In this document: positions 47,353 to 54,426 of the stretch, one piece after another | Position numbering within the stretch: position 1 is the first letter of the stretch | Layout of the letters: each line of letters begins with the position of its first letter | Source: Zoogloeaceae bacterium | GTDB taxonomy: Bacteria; Pseudomonadota; Gammaproteobacteria; Burkholderiales; Rhodocyclaceae | Assembly (NCBI GenBank): GCA_031287525.1 | Contig: JAITSU010000026.1 | Location: 16,028 to 80,027, forward strand | Direction of reading: 5' to 3' | DNA: 64,000 bases | The notes under the pieces: model-generated | Told to the model about the DNA's origin: nothing | The model's input: the letters and a program-made list of their open reading frames with translations, nothing else | The model's database searches: none | Program-made: the position numbers and the translations under genes

Positions 47353-48576
47353 ATGAGTCATTCCCCCATCCACCGCCTGAGCGCCGCCGAACGGCGTACC
47401 GGCATGAGTCTTGCCGCTATTTTCGGGTTGCGGATGTTGGGGCTGTTCCTGATTCTGCCGGTCTTCGCGCTCTATGCCCGCGAGATTCCCGGCGGCGACA
47501 ATCTGACGCTGGTCGGGCTGGCGTTGGGGGCTTACGGGCTGACCCAGGCTTGTCTGCAAATCGCGTGGGGTTCCGCTTCTGACCGTTGGGGGCGCAAGCC
47601 GGTGATTGTCATCGGATTGTTGCTGTTCGCGGCGGGGAGTTTCGTCGCCGCCCTCGCGCCGGATATGTACTGGATGATCGCCGGTCGCGTGTTGCAGGGC
47701 GCGGGGGCGATTTCCGCCGCCGTTACCGCGCTGGCGGCCGATTTGACCCGCGAGGAACAGCGCACCAAGGTCATGGCGATGATCGGGTCTTCCATCGGGC
47801 TGGTGTTCGCCGCGTCGATGGTGGCTGCGCCCTTGCTGTTTCACTGGATTGGCATGAGCGGTATTTTCTGGCTGACGGGGCTGCTCGCCTTCGGCGCGAT
47901 TTTCGTGTTGCTGAAAATCGTGCCCGCCGCGCCGCCGCCCGTGCTCGGCGCGCTTGTGCCGCTCTCTGCGGTATTGAAAGAGCCGCAATTGATGCGCCTC
48001 AATTTCGGCGTTTTCGTCCTGCATCTAACCCAAATGGCATTGTGGGTGCTGGTGCCTACCGCCCTGCTCGAAGCCGGTGGCTTGCCTGCCGCCCTACATT
48101 GGAAAGTTTATCTGCCCGCCGTGCTGCTCTCATTCGTGGTCATGGTGCCCGCCGTCATCGCCGCCGAGAAAAAGGGGCGCATGAAAGCCGTTTTTGTCGG
48201 CGCGGTCGCGTTGCTCATCGTGGTGCTGGCAGGCTTTTATTTTGCCAGCGGCAGTCTGGCGTTGCTCTTTTTGTGGATTACGCTGTTTTTTGTTGCCTTC
48301 AACATTCTGGAAGCGACCCAACCTTCGCTGATTTCCCGCATCGCGCCGCCGCAGGCGAAGGGCAAGGCATTGGGGCTGTACAACACGCTGCAAGCCGTCG
48401 GTCTTTTTGTCGGTGGCGCGGCGGGCGGCGCGCTTGCCCATCGTTTCGGCGGACAGGCGGTATTTTTATTCTGCGGCATCGCCACCGTCATCTGGCTCAT
48501 GCTCGTCTGCGGACTCAATCCGCCCCCGCCGCGCAGAACCCTCGTCCCCACGCCCGCGCCTGCGGCAGCGAGTTGA
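47353..48576 (+). CDS. Major facilitator superfamily transporter (YajR-like)
   Basis: The 407-aa inner-membrane protein has about twelve hydrophobic segments and the MFS signature between segments 2 and 3 ('WGSASDRWGRKPVIVIG'), with 'RVLQGAGAISAAVTALAADL' in segment 4-5, a motif of drug/H+ antiporters. The substrate cannot be read. The C-terminus is Pro/Ala-rich. It lies 39 bases upstream of ssb on the same strand; uvrA, an MFS gene and ssb are a familiar set in betaproteobacteria. The start at 47353 (ATG) is preferred over a TTG six bases earlier. Confidence 0.92.
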   Translation: MSHSPIHRLSAAERRTGMSLAAIFGLRMLGLFLILPVFALYAREIPGGDNLTLVGLALGAYGLTQACLQIAWGSASDRWGRKPVIVIGLLLFAAGSFVAALAPDMYWMIAGRVLQGAGAISAAVTALAADLTREEQRTKVMAMIGSSIGLVFAASMVAAPLLFHWIGMSGIFWLTGLLAFGAIFVLLKIVPAAPPPVLGALVPLSAVLKEPQLMRLNFGVFVLHLTQMALWVLVPTALLEAGGLPAALHWKVYLPAVLLSFVVMVPAVIAAEKKGRMKAVFVGAVALLIVVLAGFYFASGSLALLFLWITLFFVAFNILEATQPSLISRIAPPQAKGKALGLYNTLQAVGLFVGGAAGGALAHRFGGQAVFLFCGIATVIWLMLVCGLNPPPPRRTLVPTPAPAAAS

Positions 48577-48615
48577 TTTCATCTTTTTTTAACATTCATT
48601 CACGGAGAAACTGTT

Positions 48616-49128
48616 ATGGCTTCAGTCAACAAGGTCATCATCATCGGCAATCTGGGACGCGACCCGGAAACCCGCTACAGCGCCAGCGGCGACGCGATCT
48701 GCAATATCACGGTCGCAACGACGGAGAGTTGGAAAGACAAGCAAAGCGGCGAAAAGAAAGAGGCGACCGAATGGCACCGCGTCTCCTTTTTCGGTCGTCT
48801 GGCGGAGGTCGCCGGGCAATACTTGAAAAAAGGCTCGCAGGTTTACGTGGAAGGCAGCCTGCGAACTCGCAAATGGACAGACAAGGAAGGGATTGAGCGT
48901 TACAGCACGGATATTCGCGGCGATGAAATGAAAATGCTCGGTCGCCGCGAAGGTTCGGGCGAAGGCGGTGGCTATGGCGGCGGCGGCGGAAACTACGGCG
49001 GCGGCAACAATGCCCCGTCAGAAAATCGTAACAGCCCCCCCGCTCCCGACTACGCTCCCGCCCCGCCCGCCGGACAGAAAAAACCGGCGTTCAGCGATGA
49101 CTTCGGGGATGACGACATTCCGTTTTGA
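48616..49128 (+). CDS. ssb: Single-stranded DNA-binding protein
   Basis: The 170-aa protein has an OB fold at residues 1-110 ('[18 protein letters not shown]', '[19 protein letters not shown]', '[15 protein letters not shown]'), a flexible Gly- and Pro-rich linker, and the acidic tip 'DDIPF' that recruits repair and replication partners. A clear GGAG lies before the ATG. It is followed by a strong terminator, so it closes the MFS-ssb transcript. Confidence 0.97.
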   Translation: MASVNKVIIIGNLGRDPETRYSASGDAICNITVATTESWKDKQSGEKKEATEWHRVSFFGRLAEVAGQYLKKGSQVYVEGSLRTRKWTDKEGIERYSTDIRGDEMKMLGRREGSGEGGGYGGGGGNYGGGNNAPSENRNSPPAPDYAPAPPAGQKKPAFSDDFGDDDIPF

Positions 49129-49150
49129 TCGGGAACAAGCGAAGTCATGT

Positions 49151-49183
49151 AAAAGCCCGGTCATGATTTGACCGGGCTTTTTT
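49151..49183 (+). terminator. Rho-independent terminator of ssb
   Basis: AAAAGCCCGGTCA and TGACCGGGCTTTT form a 13-base stem around a short loop, and the plus strand ends in a run of six T. It lies 22 bases after the ssb stop and shields the toxin-antitoxin genes downstream from read-through. Confidence 0.93.
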
Positions 49184-49258
49184 ATGGGGCGAAAAAACTT
49201 GTCGCTCTGTCAGAAGTACAGCAAAATACCGTACACAACATTTGACGAGAAAATCATC

Positions 49259-49534
49259 ATGACGGCCATCAGCGCGCGCTTTGACCTCAAACTCAATCAG
49301 GAAGACAAGAACATTTTTGCCCAGGCTGCCGCCTTGATGGGTACGACGGTAGCGGGTTTTGTGCGTATCGCGGCGAAGGAAAAGGCACAGGAATTGTTGG
49401 AGCGCGAATCGCGCATCACGCTGTCACCGGAAAATTTCAAGGCGTTCGTCGACTCGCTGGATGCCGCGTTCACGCCAAATCCCGCGCTTAAAGACGCGTT
49501 GGAACTGGCTCGGAGAGATGTTCGGCGTGTTTGA
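49259..49534 (+). CDS. DUF1778 ribbon-helix-helix antitoxin (TacA-like)
   Basis: The 91-aa protein starts with a ribbon-helix-helix DNA-binding segment ('ARFDLKLNQEDKNIFAQAA', 'GTTVAGFVRIAAKEKAQEL') and continues into a helical tail that would wrap the toxin ('LSPENFKAFVDSLDAAF'). It is followed by a GNAT toxin gene with a 17-base overlap, as in TacAT and AtaRT modules. The antitoxin binds its toxin and represses the operon. I start it at the ATG at 49259; the frame is open back to 49184 without family similarity. Confidence 0.88.
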   Translation: MTAISARFDLKLNQEDKNIFAQAAALMGTTVAGFVRIAAKEKAQELLERESRITLSPENFKAFVDSLDAAFTPNPALKDALELARRDVRRV

Positions 49535-50045
49535 AGAACAACCGCTTGACCCGACGATCCACAAGCGCGCGGACTTCGATTGCGGCGTGCCAGCGTTAAA
49601 CGGGTATTTGCAGCGTTATGCCGACCAGCACCGCAAACGCGGCATCAGTTCGGCATATGTGCTGGTCGAGTCCAAAGCGCCAGAACGAATCCTTGGTTAC
49701 TACACCCTCAGCGCCGCCGAAATCGCCTGCTCCCTGCTGGATGAACGCGAGCGGCGAAAACTGCCCCGCTATCCCGTTCCCTGTTTTCGTCTGGGTCGTC
49801 TCGCTTGCCGAGCCGACGAACAGGGGCGCGGTCTTGGCAAAAGATTGCTTGCCTGCGCCATAGACCGCTGTCTCATCGCCCGCGCCCATGTCGCCGCATA
49901 TGCTTTGACCGTGGATGCCAAGGACGATAACGCCAAGGCTTTTTATACGCGCTATGGGTTCAAGCCCCTTTTGGGGCATGTACTGACGATGTATCTGCCT
50001 CTGGCGGCGGCGCTCAATCAAGAAAGCGTTCCAGCAGCCGGTTGA
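49518..50045 (+). CDS. GNAT acetyltransferase toxin (TacT-like)
   Basis: The 175-aa protein is a GCN5-type N-acetyltransferase: 'ADFDCGVPALNGYLQRYADQ' near the start, the acetyl-CoA loop 'LGRLACRADEQGRGLGKRLL' (R-x-x-G-x-G/A type) in the middle, and 'NAKAFYTRYGFKPL' near the end. TacT-like toxins acetylate the aminoacyl group on charged tRNA and stop translation. It overlaps its antitoxin by 17 bases. A GTG at 49527 with GGAGAG nine bases upstream is an alternative start. Its 3' end overlaps the convergent hemW by 32 bases, suggesting the module was inserted right against hemW. Confidence 0.88.
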   Translation: MFGVFEEQPLDPTIHKRADFDCGVPALNGYLQRYADQHRKRGISSAYVLVESKAPERILGYYTLSAAEIACSLLDERERRKLPRYPVPCFRLGRLACRADEQGRGLGKRLLACAIDRCLIARAHVAAYALTVDAKDDNAKAFYTRYGFKPLLGHVLTMYLPLAAALNQESVPAAG

Positions 50046-51153
50046 GAAACCGTCGTCCCTGGGATGTGGGGGCGATACGCTTGTCGCTGATTTCCAGCAG
50101 GCCATCACGGGCGGCGGCGGTGAGTTTGAGTTGTAGTGCAGAAAAGGGCAGACGGGTTTGGGTTTCAAACAGGGTGGGGGTGAAGCCTTCTGACAGGCGC
50201 AGGGCGTTCATCAGGAATTCAAAGGGGATTTGTTCGGTGGGTACGGCGTGTTCTGCCTGTATCGGTTGCCCGCTGGCGCTTTGGCGCAGGTAGGCTTCCG
50301 GCGATTTCCAGCGCATCTGGCGCAGCACCCGCGTTTCTCCATCCTGATGTACGGTGAGCTTGCTGTGCGCGCCCGCGCCGATGCCCAGGTAATCTCCGAA
50401 GCGCCAGTAGTTGAGATTGTGTTGGCATTGAAAACCGGCGCGGGCGAAGGCGGAGGTTTCGTAGTGAGTCAAACCTGCCGTTGTCAGTCGCGTCTCAATC
50501 GCTTCCCCCATGTCGGCGCAGAGGTCGTCGTCGGGCAGGGTGGGCGGTTGGGCGGCGAAGGGAGTGTTGGGTTCGAGGGTAAGCTGGTAGCAGGAAAGAT
50601 GTGGCGCGCCCATCTCGATCGCTGTTTCCAGATCACGCATGGCGTCGGCAAGGGTCTGCTTCGGCAGCCCGTACATCAAATCCAGATTGAAGCGCGGAAA
50701 GTGACGGGCGGCGAGCGTCGCGGCGCGGAGGGCTTCGTCGCGGTTGTGGATGCGTCCCAGCGCGCGCAGATGCGTATTGTTGAAACTCTGGATGCCGAGG
50801 GAAACCCGATTGATGCCGGCAGCGCGAAAAGCGGCGAGTTTGTCGGCTTCCAGCGTGCCCGGATTGGCTTCCAGCGTGATTTCGGCGTCCGGTAGCAGGT
50901 CAAGGCGGTGGGCAATGTCGGCAAGGAGTTGCGCGATGCCAGCGGGCGAAAAAAGACTGGGCGTGCCGCCGCCGAAGAAGATACTGGTGATGGTGCGGTC
51001 TTTGACCAGCGGCAGGGCGAATTCCAGGTCAGCGACGAGCGCCGCGAGGTAGGCGGTTTCGGGGAGGGCATCCCGAACGGCGTGCGAATTGAAGTCGCAG
51101 TAGGGGCATTTGCGAACGCACCAGGGGATGTGGATGTAGAGGGCGACAGACAT
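50014..51153 (-). CDS. hemW: Radical SAM heme chaperone HemW
   Basis: HemW binds heme and delivers it to respiratory enzymes; it was formerly annotated as oxygen-independent coproporphyrinogen oxidase. The 379-aa protein (start 51153, 'MSVALYIHIPWCVRKCPYCD') has the radical SAM motif CxxxCxxC, and lacks the fourth cysteine pattern of HemN. Also visible are 'ITSIFFGGGTPSLF', 'TLEANPGTLE', 'GINRVSLGIQSFNNTHLRAL' and a C-terminal HemN_C-like region. The frame is open to 51216 without similarity. In the ancestral order rdgB probably lay beside it; here the restriction island intervenes. Confidence 0.92.
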   Translation of the reverse strand: MSVALYIHIPWCVRKCPYCDFNSHAVRDALPETAYLAALVADLEFALPLVKDRTITSIFFGGGTPSLFSPAGIAQLLADIAHRLDLLPDAEITLEANPGTLEADKLAAFRAAGINRVSLGIQSFNNTHLRALGRIHNRDEALRAATLAARHFPRFNLDLMYGLPKQTLADAMRDLETAIEMGAPHLSCYQLTLEPNTPFAAQPPTLPDDDLCADMGEAIETRLTTAGLTHYETSAFARAGFQCQHNLNYWRFGDYLGIGAGAHSKLTVHQDGETRVLRQMRWKSPEAYLRQSASGQPIQAEHAVPTEQIPFEFLMNALRLSEGFTPTLFETQTRLPFSALQLKLTAAARDGLLEISDKRIAPTSQGRRFLNRLLERFLD

Positions 51154-51541
51154 CAGGTAACAGGTGTCAGAGAAGTTTACGGCGCGCGCACGCCAGTGAA
51201 AAGCCACTCGCGGCACCTCTCTCTTTGAAGAGGGTATCTTGAGGGAGTAAACCCGCGAGATTTTGCGCCGACTGAACGCAATGAAGTTTGAGCAGACATC
51301 TTGCGGCGTACTTGGTAGGGGAAAATTATTTTTTCTTCCGTTGGTAATAGCGGCAAAGCCGTACAGCAGACGAGCGAAGCTCGGCTTAACAACTCGGCGG
51401 CTTGCACACTGTGAAGAGGGGTTTGGGGGAGGTTCGCCCTCAACAAGCTGTATGGTGAACGCAAAATGTGGAGCGTTATGCAGTCACCATACCCTGCTTG
51501 TCACAATAGTTGAGGGCGGTTTGTATGGTTGGCAAGGGGTG
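51154..51541. other. Gene-free left boundary of the defence island
   Basis: Between hemW and the HEPN gene 388 bases carry no recognisable gene. A minus-strand frame (51177-51464) has no family similarity and a composition unlike the backbone. The segment starts with a 17-base element (51154-51170) that recurs inverted, 15 of 17 matching, at the other island edge (57218-57234). It could be a remnant of the mobile unit that carried the island. Confidence 0.45.
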
Positions 51542-52255
51542 CTATTCTTGAGAAGTACCGGTCATTAGATAGTCCTCGTTATCGTAGTATTTTTTCATTC
51601 CGTCAAGCAGTCCGCTCAAAAACACGTAGGTTTGGTCTTTGATGTCGTTCAAATCCAAGAGCGTATAATCCCGACCACAGTCGGCAAACGATAAAGTGCC
51701 GTGGGCAAGTTCGTTCCGTTTTGCCCGAACATCTTTTAGACGTTCCCCGCCTTTGCACGACGAATCAGGTGTGAAACTAATGCCGTGACCGTTACAAAAC
51801 TTCCTGATTTCATCTGCATCTAAGTTGCCGCTAACAGGCAAAGCATTGCGATTAAGCTCAATGGTTTCTCCTGTCATAATAGAGTTTACTATTTCCAATG
51901 CCTTATTCCTATATGACTTAAAATGAGCTTGCTGGTCGTAAACTTGCCCGAATTTATAAGAGAACCAAATATCTTGAATCTCTTTGCGAACGGTCGAGTA
52001 AGTAGCTCCTTTAGATTTTAGCTTGTCGTATATTTCCTCCACGCCGTTGATCACAGTAGATTCAACAAGGTTATAAATCATCAATAAAGCGTTGGCTTTC
52101 AAAATTTTCAGAAAGCCATCTTGCTTGAACTTCTCAACTGGTTCAACAGAACTACCGAAAGACTGGATTGGTTTGTCGTCCAACTGTTTAAGTGCAGCAA
52201 AATAAAAATCTATTTCGGCAATGCGAGCATTGTAGGTGTCGCGGGTTGATTTCAT
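51542..52255 (-). CDS. HEPN-domain protein (MAE_28990-like), putative ribonuclease
   Basis: The 237-aa all-helical protein has a HEPN active-site motif R-x4-H at residues 180-185 ('VRAKRNELAHGTLSF', RNELAH), and its layout fits the MAE_28990/MAE_18760 class often found near restriction genes. HEPN enzymes with this motif usually cleave RNA and act as toxins or abortive-infection effectors. The start overlaps the stop of the DUF262 gene by one base (TAATG), so the two are translationally coupled. It is the last gene of the island operon. GC content is well below the chromosome backbone. Confidence 0.78.
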   Translation of the reverse strand: MKSTRDTYNARIAEIDFYFAALKQLDDKPIQSFGSSVEPVEKFKQDGFLKILKANALLMIYNLVESTVINGVEEIYDKLKSKGATYSTVRKEIQDIWFSYKFGQVYDQQAHFKSYRNKALEIVNSIMTGETIELNRNALPVSGNLDADEIRKFCNGHGISFTPDSSCKGGERLKDVRAKRNELAHGTLSFADCGRDYTLLDLNDIKDQTYVFLSGLLDGMKKYYDNEDYLMTGTSQE

Positions 52256-53334
52256 TATCGCTCCTTCCCATATAAAAGCATATTCATTACATACTCTATA
52301 CGACCGGTCACACGGTTTTTATTATTGCTCGCATGTGTGGTTGTATGGTACTTAAATCGAGCACCTTCTTCGGTTGTAATATCAGCCCAATCCGTAGGAA
52401 CAGCGGGTATTAAGTCAGGCTTCTCGCGCAATGCTAAAGCAACCCCAACAGCGATTGCTTCAAACCGTGCGTGAGGAACGAACTGCCCTGTTGCGCTACG
52501 CTTGAAGCCATTCGGGAAATATTTAGCCACAAAGGAAAGCATATTGTCGAACTCTGCTTCAAGTACGGTTCTGTCAAAGTCATTTTGATGACTTTCCACA
52601 AAGGCATCCAGAAAATCCCCGACTCTGTGGACAAAGCCTTTATAATCATCAGTAAAAGCAAAAAAGCGCGTAATCAGTTCAATATCTTCATATCGGTCTT
52701 TGGAGTTTTTGCTTATCGGACAAAGCTGCTCAAAGAGAGTTTTCTTTGAGCAATCGGTCATGAACTTAATAAACTCTCCTGTGTATGCGCCACGTCTAAT
52801 TTCGGTGGGCTTCAAATCCAACGCAGATGAATTAATGCGACTGAATATTTCCGCTCTAACTTCGAGAGATGTTCCCTCTTCCAAAACAATAACACGCAAA
52901 GTTGTTTTGCAAAATTTGCGCTTGATGGGTGGGGGAAGCTTTTCAAAAGTAAGCCCATTTAATTTCGTAAGCTTTTTTAAGTCCGACAGAACTAAATCGT
53001 TACTTAAAAAGGCATCTAGTGATTGTGTACGCTGTGCTCCATCAACAATGTCACATCTACCATCATCATTATCGGAGAAAAACATAAATGGAATCGGATA
53101 TCCGAGCAATATTGACTCGACAAATCGACACCTGCGAACGTCATCCCAGACGAAATTTCGTTGGTATTCAGGATTTATAAAGAACTCAGCTTCCTTAAAC
53201 TGCGCGACCAAAAAGTCAATCGCGTAATCGCGGGTATTGTAATCAACCTCACGACGTAAGTCCGTAATTTGATTTGTAATGCTCTCGCTCTTGGACACCT
53301 CGTTGATGTTTGCATCAGTCTCGTTATTGTTCAT
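52255..53334 (-). CDS. DUF262 (ParB/Srx-fold, GmrS-like) protein
   Basis: The 359-aa protein has the DUF262 N-terminal domain with 'YQRNFVWDDVRRCRFVESIL' and the nucleotide-hydrolysis signature 'DGAQRTQSLDAFL' (D98-G-A-Q-R102, the DGQQR-type motif). In type IV enzymes such as GmrSD this domain hydrolyses nucleotide to drive cleavage of modified DNA. The DUF1524 HNH nuclease that normally accompanies it is not present here, nor is a HxxP-type nuclease motif seen in the C-terminal half. Instead a HEPN gene is coupled downstream. It overlaps the cytosine methyltransferase gene by 11 bases. Confidence 0.85.
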   Translation of the reverse strand: MNNNETDANINEVSKSESITNQITDLRREVDYNTRDYAIDFLVAQFKEAEFFINPEYQRNFVWDDVRRCRFVESILLGYPIPFMFFSDNDDGRCDIVDGAQRTQSLDAFLSNDLVLSDLKKLTKLNGLTFEKLPPPIKRKFCKTTLRVIVLEEGTSLEVRAEIFSRINSSALDLKPTEIRRGAYTGEFIKFMTDCSKKTLFEQLCPISKNSKDRYEDIELITRFFAFTDDYKGFVHRVGDFLDAFVESHQNDFDRTVLEAEFDNMLSFVAKYFPNGFKRSATGQFVPHARFEAIAVGVALALREKPDLIPAVPTDWADITTEEGARFKYHTTTHASNNKNRVTGRIEYVMNMLLYGKER

Positions 53335-54409
53335 TGCCGTTTACCTCCGCGATATGATTTAGAATACTTACGCCGACAGCTTTGCCCAATTCAACAGGAA
53401 CAGCGTTTCCAATATGAACGCCGACCTCGCGCTTGTTAATCTCTTGTTCGGGGTCAACAAACACATAATCAGGCGGGAACGATTGCAACAAAGCTCCTTC
53501 GCGTAAAGTTAAGGCTCTATCCTGTTCGGGGTGCCCGAAACGACCATTGCCATAACCGTAAAACTGTGTCGTGATTGTTGGTGACGGCGCATCCCAAGTC
53601 ATACGCCCGTAAATCGACATATAGGTTTTGCCGCTTCCTTTTTTATGGCATTTCAATTTAAGACCATCGTCCCAATCGCGCCACGTCCCGCCCGGGACGG
53701 AACTACGAATTCTGCATAGATTTTTTGCAGACAATCCCGCTGCAGAATGCATTATATCATCTTGATTTCTCACGCCTGCGGCTACGCAGGGCAATCCCGC
53801 AATACTTCCTCTAACGGTAGGATAATTGCTCTCTTGATACAGTGGAGCAATAAGCGTTAAGTCGCCCAATAGAGATGCTAACAGAACTAAACGGCGGCGA
53901 TTTTGAGGAACGCCGTAATCGGGGCAATATGCAACGCTGTGGCTGACATTATAGCCAAGCCCTATGAGCGTATCACGGAAGTCTGCGAATACTTTTTCAG
54001 TCTCTAATTCCGGCACATTTTCCATCGACACTATATCTGGCATAACGTGTCTGACTATGTTAGAGAACGAATAAAGCAACCGCCATTTGTTATCGCTCTG
54101 CCATTCATCCTGTTCGCGTCCGCCATTTTGCTCACCTTTTCGGTAACGCTTAGTGTACTTTGAAAACGGCTGACAAGGGGCGCAACCAACCAATACGCGT
54201 ACACCGTCGGTAGGGTATAACGCGGCGATTTTAGCAGGAGCAAGCAAGGACACGTCTGCGGCGATAAATTGAGCATCGCCATTATTGTGTTCGTAGGCAT
54301 ACCTACAAGACGAGTCTAAATCAACGCCCGCCACGACATTCAAGCCCGCAAGATGGAGTCCGTGCGTCAAACCGCCGACTCCGCAAAACAAGTCTACTAC
54401 TGTTGGCAT
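53324..54409 (-). CDS. DNA (cytosine-5)-methyltransferase
   Basis: The 361-aa enzyme has the ordered C5-methylase motifs: I 'VVDLFCGVGGLTHGLHLAG', IV 'GCAPCQPFSKY' (catalytic Cys), VI 'DIVSMENVPELE' (ENV), VIII 'PDYGVPQNRRRLVLLAS', and IX/X near the C-terminus ('REVGVHIGNAVPVELGKAVG'). The target-recognition region lies between about 200 and 290. The ATG at 54409 has AGAGG eight bases upstream; an ATG at 54427 overlapping the upstream stop (TGATG) is an alternative. It protects or marks host DNA; the recognition sequence is unknown. Low GC and gene context mark it as acquired. Confidence 0.93.
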   Translation of the reverse strand: MPTVVDLFCGVGGLTHGLHLAGLNVVAGVDLDSSCRYAYEHNNGDAQFIAADVSLLAPAKIAALYPTDGVRVLVGCAPCQPFSKYTKRYRKGEQNGGREQDEWQSDNKWRLLYSFSNIVRHVMPDIVSMENVPELETEKVFADFRDTLIGLGYNVSHSVAYCPDYGVPQNRRRLVLLASLLGDLTLIAPLYQESNYPTVRGSIAGLPCVAAGVRNQDDIMHSAAGLSAKNLCRIRSSVPGGTWRDWDDGLKLKCHKKGSGKTYMSIYGRMTWDAPSPTITTQFYGYGNGRFGHPEQDRALTLREGALLQSFPPDYVFVDPEQEINKREVGVHIGNAVPVELGKAVGVSILNHIAEVNGNEQ

Positions 54410-54426
54410 AACCGCACCTCTCTTCA

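Noticed and set aside
52255..53334. GmrSD-type modified-DNA restriction enzyme
   Set aside because: The DUF1524 nuclease part is not visible in this protein or its neighbours, so only the DUF262 part can be claimed.
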